From NCBI GenBank assembly GCA_958431225.1, contig OY288107.1, positions 1,763,501-1,827,500 on the forward strand: a stretch of DNA of 64,000 nucleotides, in the 5' to 3' direction. The position numbers were made by a program, and so were the translations under genes. Under the pieces are notes generated by a model. The model saw only the letters and a program-made list of their open reading frames with translations, had not been told where the DNA came from and searched no databases. Shown piece by piece: positions 35,257-44,168 of the stretch (position 1 is the first letter of the stretch; each line of letters begins with the position of its first letter). The stretch comes from an uncultured Alphaproteobacteria bacterium (GTDB lineage: Bacteria > Pseudomonadota > Alphaproteobacteria > Puniceispirillales > UBA1172).

Positions 35257-36199
35257 AAAATTCCTACACCGGCATCCTAACTTTAAGGATATTGTTACTA
35301 TCGTCGCTCGGGATAAGAGCATCGTTCGATATATTGTTGAAAAAGATTATTGGGTCATGCATTGTCTCTATGGTCTTCAACAGGGCGGGTATGATTTTCA
35401 ACTAAAGGGCGGAACGTCTCTTTCAAAAGGTCATGGGCTGATTCATAGATTCTCCGAGGATATTGATATTTGCATTCCGCCGCCTCCTGAATCGGGACTC
35501 AAAATTAGCAAAAATCACAACAAAGATGCGCACATTGAGGGGCGGAAAAACTATTATGATGCCATAGCAAAAGAAATCGCGATTGAAGATATTGAGGCAG
35601 AAAGAGACACCGATTTTGATGATGAAAAATGTCGCAGTGGTGGCATTCGTCTGCATTATCAGGCGCTTTTCAAGACAGGAGAGGCGGGAATCAAGGAAGG
35701 GGTACTATTAGAGTTGGGTTTTGATCAAGTTACGCCAAACATAGCTGTTGATATAAGTTCTTGGGTCTATGAACACGCCGTCAGCGAGGGCGTGAGCATC
35801 ATTGATAATCGGGCGAAAAACGTGGCTTGTTATGAAGCGGGCTATACTTTTGTTGAAAAACTGCAAGCCATCTCCACGAAGTATAGGCAATTCAAAGCAG
35901 GCGCATCTGTTCCCGCCAATTTCATGCGGCACTATTATGATGTCTATTGCCTTTTACAAGATAGAGGGGTGAGGGCATTCGCCAAAACGGAAGCTTTTGA
36001 AACCCACCGAAAACGCCGGTTCCCCGCTACTGATTGGGAAATTCCCCTGTCGGAAAACCCGGCTTTCTTGCTTAATAATTCGGAGGATTTTGAAAGTTTG
36101 AAGAAAGAGTATATAAGCAAAAAGTCCCTCTATTATCAGGGGCAGCCGGATTTTGAAGACGTGATGACCGCTATCCGAGACTGGGTGGCTGGACGTTAA
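35246..36199 (+). CDS. abiEii: AbiEii-family nucleotidyltransferase toxin
   Basis: 317 residues from the GTG at 35246. This start is supported by the relic at 42178, where ATG stands at the same point before a matching GKGFLHQHPEF sequence. VEKDYWVMHCL (about 32-42), LKGGTSLSKG (about 55-64) and FSEDIDI (about 70-76) form the GS...DxD nucleotide-transfer site. AbiEii/MenT-type toxins modify tRNA or RNA and stop growth on phage infection. Key residues are intact. Its last codons start the 250-base repeat that recurs at 48160. Confidence 0.88.
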   Translation: MPDKKFLHRHPNFKDIVTIVARDKSIVRYIVEKDYWVMHCLYGLQQGGYDFQLKGGTSLSKGHGLIHRFSEDIDICIPPPPESGLKISKNHNKDAHIEGRKNYYDAIAKEIAIEDIEAERDTDFDDEKCRSGGIRLHYQALFKTGEAGIKEGVLLELGFDQVTPNIAVDISSWVYEHAVSEGVSIIDNRAKNVACYEAGYTFVEKLQAISTKYRQFKAGASVPANFMRHYYDVYCLLQDRGVRAFAKTEAFETHRKRRFPATDWEIPLSENPAFLLNNSEDFESLKKEYISKKSLYYQGQPDFEDVMTAIRDWVAGR

Positions 36200-36434
36200 G
36201 GGATGCTGTAACTACATATAAATAAATATAAATACTTATAAATAAATATAAATACGTAAAAATAAATAAAATTACATAAAAATAAATAATTGTAAAACAT
36301 TTGCAAATTGGGGGCATTTTTCAACCATACATGCAGAAAGGAAAAAACACGGCTATGATAGCATTTGCTAGCCCCGAGGGGAGGGTATAGCATGTCGTCC
36401 TACTTGTTTGGCTTAGCGGTAAAGGAGCAATGAT
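36184..36434 (+). repeat. 250-bp repeat R1: abiEii end, AT-rich spacer and orfX leader
   Basis: From GGTGGCTGGACGTTAAG through a spacer of repeated ATAAATAAATAT-like units to the orfX leader, this segment is almost the same as 48160-48409. The AT-rich block (36218-36290) contains the unit AAATAAATATAAATAC twice. It carries the leader of orfX copy 2. Confidence 0.85.
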
Positions 36435-36845
36435 ATGACGCCGACAAAAAGCAGACGCGGGAATGAAGAATGGGCTGACATTGATCGTGAAATTGCGCGA
36501 AAAAACGCTGAGATGCGCGCAACATATTTGCAAACCACGAAACTCTACACGGCTGAGGACATTCAAGGGCCAAGCGCCGAGTGGAAACGTGAGGGACGTA
36601 TTTTTGCGATTCATGATGGTGAAAAAGATCTGTTCCCGGCTTTCCAGTTTGCTGATGGGGAACCTTTGCCGGTCATCAAAGAAATTTTGGAGGCACTGCC
36701 CGACTATTTGAGTCCATGGCAGACAGCCTTTTGGTTTGAATCGGGTAATGGATGGTTGGGCGGAGAAATCCCACAAGAATGCCTTAAAAACAAAAGCGAG
36801 GTCATTGACGCCGCTGAGCAATTAAGCAAGCCAACGATTGGCTAA
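36435..36845 (+). CDS. orfX copy 2: MbcA/ParS-like antitoxin-type protein
   Basis: 136 residues, about 80% alike to copy 1 by eye, with the same blocks (LYTAEDI, REGRIFAIH, DLFPAFQF, GNGWLGGEIPQECL). The N-terminal part (RGNEEWADIDREIARKNAE) is closer to copy 4 than to copy 1. It is followed after 140 bases by the first Sel1 gene rather than by abiEi. SD AAGGAG. Confidence 0.6.
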   Translation: MTPTKSRRGNEEWADIDREIARKNAEMRATYLQTTKLYTAEDIQGPSAEWKREGRIFAIHDGEKDLFPAFQFADGEPLPVIKEILEALPDYLSPWQTAFWFESGNGWLGGEIPQECLKNKSEVIDAAEQLSKPTIG

Positions 36846-36986
36846 CATGGCTACAAAAGAACCACCACCGAATCCTCACAATCTAGTGAATTCCTACACA
36901 TTTTGCAGAACCGAGCCGATGCCGCGGCTTAGGGGAGGGATTATATGGTTGCGGGGGCGGGGCGTTTTGGGTAGTATTGGGGTATT

Positions 36987-37577
36987 ATGGAGATGATGAG
37001 TATGGAGGAAACAAAAAAACCACTTTCCAATGTGACGCACGTTGATTTCGTTGCGATAGCAAATTTTAAGCAAGGGTTGAGTGCTTTTGAGGCTAAAGAT
37101 TACGATGCCGCGCTTGATAAAATTGCTCCTTTAGCGCAGGCGGGTGATAGCCGCGCCCAATACTATTTGGGGCGGATGTATCATGATGGCAACGGCATTG
37201 AACAAAGTTTCGAGGAAGCGGCTAAGTGGTATTGCCTTGCGGCAGAAGCAGGAAATGCCGAAGCCCAATTTCATTTTGGGTTAATGCATTATGGCGGCAG
37301 GGGCGTTGCACAAAGTTTTAAGGACGCGGCGGAATGGTTTCGCCGTGCGGGCGAGGTGGGGCATGTCGTCTCCCTACTCACGCTCGGGTTTATGTATGAA
37401 AGTGGCACGGGTATGCGAGAAAATAAATGCCGTGCCTATTTATGCTATGATCTTGTCGATGTTATATGGGATGAATGTGCAAAAGATAGCCGTGATAAAA
37501 TAGCGCGCGATATGACTCCCGAACAAATCAGCATCGCCAAACGTATGGCGAAAAAATGCCGTAGGCAGAATTATTAA
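36987..37577 (+). CDS. Small Sel1-repeat protein
   Basis: 196 residues with three Sel1 repeats in about residues 50-150 (AQYYLGRMYHDGNGI, AQFHFGLMHYGGRGV, LLTLGFMYESGTGM). There is no signal peptide, so it is probably cytoplasmic. The end has the MTPEQISIAKRMAKKC block typical of Sel1 proteins. Sel1 repeats are TPR-like protein-binding scaffolds. It lies 22 bases before a longer Sel1 gene, probably co-transcribed. Function unknown. Confidence 0.8.
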   Translation: MEMMSMEETKKPLSNVTHVDFVAIANFKQGLSAFEAKDYDAALDKIAPLAQAGDSRAQYYLGRMYHDGNGIEQSFEEAAKWYCLAAEAGNAEAQFHFGLMHYGGRGVAQSFKDAAEWFRRAGEVGHVVSLLTLGFMYESGTGMRENKCRAYLCYDLVDVIWDECAKDSRDKIARDMTPEQISIAKRMAKKCRRQNY

Positions 37578-37599
37578 TTACACTAAGGAGGAAAAGAAC

Positions 37600-38790
37600 A
37601 TGGTTTCGAAAAAAGAAAAGCCTGGCGCTGAAAAGCAGAAAGATGAGGAATCTTTTGCGGATATAGTTAAGAAGGCGAAGGCGGGGGATACTGATGCCCA
37701 GGTCACTTTGGGGTTGCATTATGCGCAAGGCCATGGTGTTGCGCAGGATAGTGCGGAAGCGGAGAAATGGTGGTATCTTGCGGCAGATGCGGGGAATTTT
37801 CGCGCTCAATATTTTCTGGGGGGGATGTATTTTCATGGCGCCGGTGTTAGCCAAGATTTCGTGGAAGCGGAGAAGTGGCTTCGTCTTTCGGCTGAGGCGG
37901 GTTTTGCCTCTGCCCAAAGCAATCTGGGAATCATATATCAGGATGGCTTGGGCGTTGCAGAAGATTATGCAGAAGCGGCAAAATGGTTTAGATTGGCGGC
38001 AAAGGCAGAGGACGTCCCGGCGCAATATTTTCTGGGGATGATGTATTATCATGGCACCGGCGTTCGCCAAAGTTTCGTGGAAGCGGCAAAATGGTTACGC
38101 CCCGCGGCAGAGGCGGGGCTTGCCGCCGCTCAATTTATTCTGGGGGAGATGTATAAAAATGGTAGTAAAGGCGTTGCAGAGGATAATACAGAAGCGGTGA
38201 AGTGGTATAGCCTTGCGGCAGAAGCAGGGGATACCGCCGCGCAATTTGCTCTGGGCTTGATGTATGCGCGTGGCGCCGGCGTTCGCCAAGATTATGCGCT
38301 TGCTATGAAGTGGTATCGCCTCGCGGCGGATGCGGAAAATGTCAAGGCCCAATACAATTTGGGGATGATGTATTATCAAGGTGAAGGTGTCCCACAAGAT
38401 TATGCAGAAGCGATGCAGTGGCATCTCCTAGCGGCTAATGCGGGGCATGCTGAATCCCAATTTATTCTGGGGGTGATGCATGCGAATGGCGAAGGTGTTC
38501 CACAGGATAATGTGCGTGCCGCGCGCTGGTATCGCCGTGCGGCGGAGCTGGGTAATGCCAACGCCCAAAATTTTCTCGGGTTGGTTTATATACTCGCAGA
38601 GGGCGTTGAGCAGGATGCGTGCCTCGCCTATATGTGGCTAAACCTAGCCGCCGCCCAAGGGGATGAAAAAGCAAAAGAAGACCGCAATATGCTAGCAAAA
38701 AACATAACCCCCGAACAAATCGCCAGAGCCGAAAAAATGGCAGAAGAAATGGCACAAAAAATAACCAAAAACCAAAAAAAATCCCGATAA
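37600..38790 (+). CDS. Sel1-repeat protein with nine repeats
   Basis: 396 residues; SD AAGGAGG. Nine Sel1 repeats run from about residue 30 to 345, each with A(E/Q)xxLGxMYxxGxGV and EAxKWxxLAA blocks. A Lys-rich head and a Lys-rich tail flank them; no signal peptide is seen. The repeats are so alike at DNA level that recombination could change their number. Its stop codon abuts a 3' tail of an orfX gene, so the Sel1 pair seems to have replaced an orfX body. Confidence 0.85.
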   Translation: MVSKKEKPGAEKQKDEESFADIVKKAKAGDTDAQVTLGLHYAQGHGVAQDSAEAEKWWYLAADAGNFRAQYFLGGMYFHGAGVSQDFVEAEKWLRLSAEAGFASAQSNLGIIYQDGLGVAEDYAEAAKWFRLAAKAEDVPAQYFLGMMYYHGTGVRQSFVEAAKWLRPAAEAGLAAAQFILGEMYKNGSKGVAEDNTEAVKWYSLAAEAGDTAAQFALGLMYARGAGVRQDYALAMKWYRLAADAENVKAQYNLGMMYYQGEGVPQDYAEAMQWHLLAANAGHAESQFILGVMHANGEGVPQDNVRAARWYRRAAELGNANAQNFLGLVYILAEGVEQDACLAYMWLNLAAAQGDEKAKEDRNMLAKNITPEQIARAEKMAEEMAQKITKNQKKSR

Positions 38791-38813
38791 TTAAGCAATT
38801 CAGCGGTTGGTTA
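38789..38813 (+). pseudogene. 3' tail of an orfX gene directly after the Sel1 stop
   Basis: AATTAAGCAATTCAGCGGTT and the following GGTTAA match the last codons of orfX (compare the end of copy 4). It begins at the stop codon of the Sel1 gene. Confidence 0.5.
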
Positions 38814-38817
38814 AGCG

Positions 38818-38900
38818 TGACCACAACCCCCATCCCCTACCGCAAAGGGGCGGTTAGATTTCGTGATGCTTAATCGCCATCGGCGATGCCTTTGGCGCGG
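38818..38900 (+). repeat. Repeat R2: flank of tctA, also at 48822-48905
   Basis: The stretch from TGACCACAACCCCCATCCC through CGCAAAGGGGCGGTTAG to GATGCCTTTGGCGCG is matched almost base for base at 48822-48905. CCCCTACCGCAAAGGGG could form a small hairpin at the end of the tct operon. Confidence 0.75.
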
Positions 38901-38946
38901 ACAGGGAGGCGCGGCGCACCCTCAGGGTGGTAGCGTGGGCGCGAAT

Positions 38947-40437
38947 TTACAGGGCGGTGCGGTGGGTTCGGTAGGTTGGTAGTAGGATTAGTGTTGCTGA
39001 TAGCAACAGCAGGACTAGCGTCATTGGGCGTTCCCAGATGAAATTGATGCCGTCATAGAGTTGCATGGAACGGGCAAAATTATTTTCCAACAGCGGCCCT
39101 AAAATGAATCCAATCAACAATGGGGCTAGGGGATAATCGGCGAAGCGAAACGCGCTGGCAATGATGCCAAAACCTACGAGAATCAACAGCTCCGTGGCGT
39201 TATTCTGCCCTATATATGCCCCCATCAATGTGAAGAAAAGGATAAACGGAATTAAATAATTACGCGGCACCGCTAGCACTTTTGCAATATACGGAATTAG
39301 GGGCAGATTCAAAATCAACAGCACCAGATTGCCTAGATACATTGAGATAATGACCGCCCAAAAAATCTGCGGATTATCCACCATCAGGCGCGGTCCTGGT
39401 GCAACATTGAGCGCAATCAATGCCCCTAGCAAAATCGCCGTGGTGCCTGACCCGGGAATCCCTAACGTTAGCAACGGCACAAAAGACCCGGTGCAAGCGG
39501 CGTTATTTGCCGATTCCGGTGCGGCTAGCCCTTTGACCGAACCTTTGCCGAATTGTTTTTGTTCTTCTTTGGTGGCTAGATTGCGCTCAACCGCATAGCC
39601 CAAAAACGAGGCTATGGTCGCCCCCGCCCCGGGCAAAACACCGATCAGAAACCCCTGAATCGATTGCCGCCCAATCACCGGCGCGATGGATTTGGCTTCA
39701 TCTTTGGTGATGCGGAGCTCTTTAATTTCGCTATTTCCGCTCGCTTGCTTGGAACGATTGGGGTCAAGCACCAGATAAATCGCCTCGGGCAACGCAAACA
39801 TTGCCATGGCGAGCGTGATGAAACCAAAGCCGCTTTGCAGGTCAAGAATCCCGCCGGTAAAACGCGGCAAATTAAACAGCACCCCTTCGCCAACCGTGCC
39901 AAGCGCCAGCCCTAGAAACGTCATCAGCAACGCCTTAAACACCTGCCCGGTGCCAGCAAACGCGGCAATCGCAGACAGCCCCACAACCATCAGAGCAAAA
40001 TATTCAGATGAATGAAAAAGCAGCGCGACACTCGCCAGCATCGGCGCAAACAACAACAGCAAAATCGCCCCCACCGTGCCGCCAGCAAAAGATGAAATCG
40101 CGGCAACGGTCAGTGCTTTCCCCGCCTTACCCTGCCGCGTCAAAGGATAGCCATCAAAACTAGTCGCCACCGTTGAAGCCACCCCCGGCGCGTTAATGAG
40201 AATAGACGAAGTAGAACCCCCAAAAACCGCGCCATAATAAACCCCCGCCAGCAAAATCAGCGCGGCAGAAGCATCGCCAATCGTGACGGCAATGGGAATC
40301 ATAATCGCAATAATGGACATAGGGCCAAGCCCCGGCAACATACCAATAAACGTGCCAATCAAACACCCGCCCACCACCATCAAGAGATTTTGGATGGATA
40401 GGGCGGTGGTGAGACCAATCATAAGGCCTTCAAGCAT
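38947..40437 (-). CDS. tctA: Tripartite tricarboxylate transporter, large permease
   Basis: 496 residues from the ATG at 40437 (SD AAAGGGG), the normal TctA length; an upstream frame to 40509 overlaps tctB. About eleven membrane helices. IGTFIGMLPGLGPMS (about 27-41) and the later PESANNAACTGSFVPLLTLGIPGS (split by one turn) are the two signature loops. TctA with TctB forms the sodium-driven membrane channel that takes up substrate from the periplasmic TctC. Operon order on the minus strand is tctC-tctB-tctA. Substrate is not predictable from sequence. Confidence 0.9.
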   Translation of the reverse strand: MLEGLMIGLTTALSIQNLLMVVGGCLIGTFIGMLPGLGPMSIIAIMIPIAVTIGDASAALILLAGVYYGAVFGGSTSSILINAPGVASTVATSFDGYPLTRQGKAGKALTVAAISSFAGGTVGAILLLLFAPMLASVALLFHSSEYFALMVVGLSAIAAFAGTGQVFKALLMTFLGLALGTVGEGVLFNLPRFTGGILDLQSGFGFITLAMAMFALPEAIYLVLDPNRSKQASGNSEIKELRITKDEAKSIAPVIGRQSIQGFLIGVLPGAGATIASFLGYAVERNLATKEEQKQFGKGSVKGLAAPESANNAACTGSFVPLLTLGIPGSGTTAILLGALIALNVAPGPRLMVDNPQIFWAVIISMYLGNLVLLILNLPLIPYIAKVLAVPRNYLIPFILFFTLMGAYIGQNNATELLILVGFGIIASAFRFADYPLAPLLIGFILGPLLENNFARSMQLYDGINFIWERPMTLVLLLLSATLILLPTYRTHRTAL

Positions 40438-40448
40438 CGCGCGCCCCT

Positions 40449-40940
40449 TTAGAAAAATACCGGCAATGGCGTAAGAAAAATCCCCAACACCACATTGACG
40501 AGATACCAAACAGCCCCGGCGGCAGTCGCCGACACCAGCGCCACCACAACATAGCGGCGCTCGCCGAGAATGATACTACCGATGGCTAAAAACAAAAACG
40601 TCGCCGCCAGAAAGCCAACCGGGCGCAAAACCAGCGCATAGACCACCATCAGCCCAAGAAGCGCCAGTGCCTGCCCGAATTTGTATTCCTTCAGCCGGCG
40701 GTAATTGATTTCTGTGGCGTCGGAGTTAGGGGCACCGGTGCCCGACTTCTCAAAACCACAAAGCACAATCAGCGCCGTCATCACCCCGCCGATTGCTAGC
40801 AGTTTCGGGAAACTTGACGGCCAGATGGGGTTGCGCTGCATAATCGGCGGCAGCTGCGCGTCCATCGTGAAAAACGCCGTATAGCCATAAAGCGCAAACG
40901 CTAGGAGCAATAAAAACGCTATCCATCGGTCAAGTGTCAT
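40449..40940 (-). CDS. tctB: Tripartite tricarboxylate transporter, small permease
   Basis: 163 residues with four membrane segments (about 9-26, 43-62, 84-104 and 110-150 as two closely spaced helices). FPKLLAIGGV after the first helix is typical of TctB. It lies between tctC and tctA with short spacings, as in other Tct operons, and is thought to stabilise or couple the large permease. Confidence 0.85.
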   Translation of the reverse strand: MTLDRWIAFLLLLAFALYGYTAFFTMDAQLPPIMQRNPIWPSSFPKLLAIGGVMTALIVLCGFEKSGTGAPNSDATEINYRRLKEYKFGQALALLGLMVVYALVLRPVGFLAATFLFLAIGSIILGERRYVVVALVSATAAGAVWYLVNVVLGIFLTPLPVFF

Positions 40941-40968
40941 TGGTCAGGGGCCATCGTTCAAAATGCTT

Positions 40969-41952
40969 TTAGAGGAAGCCCAGTTTCACCATCAGATCGC
41001 CGATGACCTTTTCTTGGTCTTCAAGGAATTTTTTGAAGTCATCCCCTGAGTTATGGATGTTCGCCCACCCATTGCGCGCGCGCACGGCTTCCCATTCGGG
41101 CGTGTCATACATTTTGGCGATAGCATCTTGATATTTTGCCAGCTGAGATTTCGGCAGACCCGGTGCGGCGAAAAACCCGCGCCAGTTGACGAAATAGGTA
41201 TCAATGCCTTGTTCTTTCATGGTCGGCGCATTAGGTGCGGCAGGGATGCGCTCATTGGCAGTGACGCCGATGATTTTCACCTCGCCCGCATTTGCCAGTT
41301 CCACCGCTTCCGAAAAGCCAGTGGAAAGTGCGGTAATTTCACCCGAAAGCAAAGCCGCCATAGCCTTACCGCCCGCATCATAAGCAAGATATTTGACCTC
41401 AACAGGGTCTTGCCCCGCCGCTTCCATGACCATAGCCGCCACCAGATGATCCATACCCCCAGGCACCGAACCGCCACCAACAGCAGTGCCGTTAGGGTCA
41501 GCCGCATAAGTCTTAACCAAATCATCCATAGAATTGATGGGGCTATTCTTGCCAACAACGATAGCCGCATAATCGCCAATCGTCCCAGAAACCAAAGTCA
41601 AATCGCGGAAACTTTGCGGAAACACGCCGGTCAGCGAACGAATAACAATAGGCGTAGAATTAACCATCAAAGTGCCATGATTGCTCTCAGCGTTCTCAAT
41701 GAGGTAAGCAATAGCCTTACCGCCCCCGCCCCCAGACATATTTTCATAAGAAGCAGAACCAACCAACCCAGCTTTAGTAAGCGCCTCACCAGTGCCACGA
41801 GCAGTACCATCCCAACCACCCCCAGCACCGCCAGGAATCAAAAAATGGATGCTATCCAAAACCTGATGGCCACCCGCATAAAGCGGATTAACCATAATCA
41901 AAGCCAACCCCGCAGCAACAACCGCACGGCGCGTAAAATGAAATCGTGTCAT
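40969..41952 (-). CDS. tctC: Tripartite tricarboxylate transporter substrate-binding protein (Bug family)
   Basis: 327 residues. A signal peptide (TRRAVVAAGLALIMVNPLYA, cut near residue 26) sends it to the periplasm. IPGGAGGGWDGTARG (about 39-53) and the later MSGGGGGKA are ligand-binding loops of Bug proteins, and PGGMDHLVAAMV lies near the second lobe. It delivers a carboxylate to TctAB. The SD GAGGGAG precedes the ATG. The start region of this gene is echoed as a scar at about 48.93 kb. Confidence 0.9.
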   Translation of the reverse strand: MTRFHFTRRAVVAAGLALIMVNPLYAGGHQVLDSIHFLIPGGAGGGWDGTARGTGEALTKAGLVGSASYENMSGGGGGKAIAYLIENAESNHGTLMVNSTPIVIRSLTGVFPQSFRDLTLVSGTIGDYAAIVVGKNSPINSMDDLVKTYAADPNGTAVGGGSVPGGMDHLVAAMVMEAAGQDPVEVKYLAYDAGGKAMAALLSGEITALSTGFSEAVELANAGEVKIIGVTANERIPAAPNAPTMKEQGIDTYFVNWRGFFAAPGLPKSQLAKYQDAIAKMYDTPEWEAVRARNGWANIHNSGDDFKKFLEDQEKVIGDLMVKLGFL

Positions 41953-42015
41953 GTCTAATCTCCCTCAGTTAAGTTCCCCAACATATAGCACGATAAAAAC
42001 CAGCGACCAAGTCAT
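41932..42015 (+). repeat. Repeat R3: tctC start and upstream region, also at 48921-48988
   Basis: It holds the first codons of tctC on the minus strand plus upstream DNA (CCAACATATAGCACGATAAA, then GCGACCAAGTCAT). The other copy lacks about 16 bases that include the SD. Confidence 0.7.
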
Positions 42016-42026
42016 AAAGATTCGGG

Positions 42027-42161
42027 ATGGTGGAGGACCGAGACAATCTGAAGAAGCGCATCGCCCAACGAGCCTCTAAATTAGGCATGAAAGAAGTCCA
42101 TCACGCCACCAAACGCTACGGAAAACCCGCAACGCGGAAGTTTTTTGAACGGATTAGTTAA
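42027..42161 (+). pseudogene. Relic of abiEi (C-terminal 44 codons)
   Basis: The frame reads EDRDNLKKRIAQRASKLG, then YGKPATRKFFERIS and a stop, matching the end of the two intact AbiEi proteins. The remaining 150 or so N-terminal codons are missing, with tctC upstream DNA joined instead. Confidence 0.8.
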
Positions 42162-42177
42162 GAAAGCGAATCTGTCA

Positions 42178-42270
42178 ATGTCGGGTAAAGGTTTTCTGCA
42201 TCAGCATCCCGAATTTGAGGTTATTGACTTGACTTATGGACACGATTACATTTGCCGTAGGTGTTCCTAA
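42178..42270 (+). pseudogene. Relic of abiEii (N-terminal codons)
   Basis: ATG followed by SGKGFLHQHPEFEVID aligns with the start of AbiEii at 35246 and confirms that start. Homology ends after about 17 codons and the frame stops soon after. With the preceding abiEi relic it is the joint of a third abiE cassette. Confidence 0.65.
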
Positions 42271-42284
42271 CAGAGGGTTTTTCT

Positions 42285-42944
42285 ATGCGTCTTGCTGATA
42301 TTTGTAAAATTCACATGGGCTTTACGGTTCGGCATCGTTTGGAGCCTGTTGAGGAAACTGGGGTGAAGGCTATCCAGCTAAGGGATGTTATGTTCGGCGG
42401 TGAGGTCAATCCTGCTAGACTTAAAGAGTTTGATCTTCCTGATGTGCCAAAACATTATCGCGCCGGAGCTGGGGACGTTGTTTTTCGCTCTCGTGGTGCG
42501 CGCAATACCGCTAGCGTGATTGATGAATCTTGGGACGATTCTGCTGTTGTGATCTCGCCATTGGTATTGTTGCGTCCAAATCGCGAACTGGTTACGCCCC
42601 GATACCTCGCATGGGTGATCAATCAAGAGCCTGCTCAGAGGCATTTTGATAAATTCGCCCTTGGAACTAATCTTCGAATAATTGATCGTTTTTGTCTTGA
42701 TGCCCTCAGGATTGATGTTCCAGATCTAGAACGCCAGCGTGCTATTGTTGAGATTGATGCTTTGGCTGAACGTGAACAGAAGCTCCTAACCCTCTATCTC
42801 AAAAAGAAACGGAAATTGATAAGCGCGATTCTGCTAGATCAAATCAGAAAACACTCAATGGAAATAAAACCAGAAATGATAGCATCGCAACGCAATCTCG
42901 CGACAGCGACCGCAAAAGAAAATTCCAAATCGTCCCCTAGTTAG
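42285..42944 (+). CDS. Orphan HsdS-like protein with one target recognition domain
   Basis: 219 residues from the ATG at 42285 (SD GAGGG). MRLADICKIHMGFTVRHR at the start, ALGTNLRIIDRFCLDALRIDVP (split by a turn) and LERQRAIVEIDAL followed by a Leu/Lys coiled end are those of one half of an HsdS protein. Single-domain S proteins can dimerise to make symmetric targets. No hsdM or hsdR is adjacent; the next genes are ietA and ietS, 222 bases away. It may lend a new specificity to HsdM subunits elsewhere in this island. Confidence 0.75.
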   Translation: MRLADICKIHMGFTVRHRLEPVEETGVKAIQLRDVMFGGEVNPARLKEFDLPDVPKHYRAGAGDVVFRSRGARNTASVIDESWDDSAVVISPLVLLRPNRELVTPRYLAWVINQEPAQRHFDKFALGTNLRIIDRFCLDALRIDVPDLERQRAIVEIDALAEREQKLLTLYLKKKRKLISAILLDQIRKHSMEIKPEMIASQRNLATATAKENSKSSPS

Positions 42945-43166
42945 CGGTAAGACTGGGGTAGGGACACTTACTGGGCACTTTGCTTTTGATTAACACACGC
43001 AAAAAGGCGACAATGAAAAGAAAAATGCCGATATGATTTCAAAATAGCATTGTTATGAGTTCAGAGTATGGTAAAACAAAAGAGAAGATTTCTATTTTGC
43101 GGGGCTGTGGAGTGGTAGAGATATCCATAGGGGAATCGAAAAGGAAACAGAACGGAAATTAACGTA

Positions 43167-44165
43167 ATGGCACGAAGCGATCTATTAATCTCCCTAGTAA
43201 AAGCCAGTGTCAGTGGTAACAAAGATACTGTGCATTCAGTTGTGGAGAATATCATTGCCGAGGAAAAGAGTAAGCAACACAACGTGCTTGCAGATAGGCT
43301 CACGCGCGCGTTACAGACAAATGGGAACGGGGGTCGTGCCATCCCGTCCGCAGCTTACGGTGCCCAGAACAGAATTAAAGATGCGCTCGCTGAGGTTACT
43401 CCCCGACATCAGCTAGATGATATCGTGCTAAGTAAAACAACGCTTCAAAGCGTTAACCAGCTTATTGAAGAACAGCAACGCGCAAGTATACTGCGCGCTA
43501 ATGGTTTGGATCCTCGGCATCGCATCATGCTTGTTGGTCCTCCGGGCAACGGTAAGACATCTTTAGCCGAAGCCATAGCGGAAGCTTTAGCTGTTCCTTT
43601 TTTCATTATTCGCTATGAAGCGCTTATTGGAAGCTATCTTGGTGAAACAGCTCAGCGCCTCAAGCGGATGTTTGATTTTATTTGTACAACGCCTTGTGTG
43701 GTGTTTTTTGATGAATTTGATGTGGTCGGCAAAGAACGTGGTGATGTTCATGAAACCGGCGAAATCAAGAGAGTCGTATCTTCTCTTTTGATGCAGGTTG
43801 ATAACTTACCAAGTTATGCAATAATTATTGCGGCTTCCAATCATGCTGAGCTTTTGGATCGTGCAGTATGGCGACGGTTTCAAATTCGTCTATCTCTGCC
43901 CGCCCCAACTTCAAAAGATCTTCAGAACTTTCTAGAACGGCATTTTCAGAATCTTAGTGACAATTCTGGCATGACATTAGCGGAAATCGTTAAATGTTTA
44001 GGAAAGGTTAGCTATGCGGAAGCTGAAGAGTTTATGCTAGACATACGGCGCAGAGATGTGCTTTCAATGCATCAAAAACCTATAAAAACAATTATTAATG
44101 AACAATTAAAGGCATGGAAGACACGAGCTCAGTCAAAAAGCCACAATTCAGATATGGCAGTTTAA
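43167..44165 (+). CDS. ietA: AAA+ ATPase of an IetAS-type defence pair
   Basis: 332 residues. An N-terminal helical region (about 1-80) precedes an AAA+ core with LVGPPGNGKTSLAEAIA (Walker A, about 122-138), CVVFFDEFDVVG (Walker B, about 176-187), IIAASNHAELLD (sensor 1) and RAVWRRF (arginine finger). It lies three bases before a subtilase gene. AAA ATPase plus subtilisin-like protease is the layout of IetAS, first described as a plasmid-maintenance toxin-antitoxin pair and later as an antiphage system. The ATPase may restrain or feed the protease. Confidence 0.85.
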   Translation: MARSDLLISLVKASVSGNKDTVHSVVENIIAEEKSKQHNVLADRLTRALQTNGNGGRAIPSAAYGAQNRIKDALAEVTPRHQLDDIVLSKTTLQSVNQLIEEQQRASILRANGLDPRHRIMLVGPPGNGKTSLAEAIAEALAVPFFIIRYEALIGSYLGETAQRLKRMFDFICTTPCVVFFDEFDVVGKERGDVHETGEIKRVVSSLLMQVDNLPSYAIIIAASNHAELLDRAVWRRFQIRLSLPAPTSKDLQNFLERHFQNLSDNSGMTLAEIVKCLGKVSYAEAEEFMLDIRRRDVLSMHQKPIKTIINEQLKAWKTRAQSKSHNSDMAV

Positions 44166-44168
44166 TAA

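Noticed and set aside
36218-36290. ATAAATAAATAT-type repeats as a CRISPR or replication origin
   Set aside because: Units are short and irregular with no spacers or DnaA boxes; they are simple AT-rich repeats inside the duplicated segment R1.
40438-40509. 24-residue N-terminal extension of TctA
   Set aside because: It overlaps tctB, and the family starts at the ATG at 40437, which has its own SD.
41053-41958. Long plus-strand frame across tctC
   Set aside because: Shadow of tctC in the opposite strand, rich in Arg/His/Asn and with no SD; the minus-strand gene has full family motifs.
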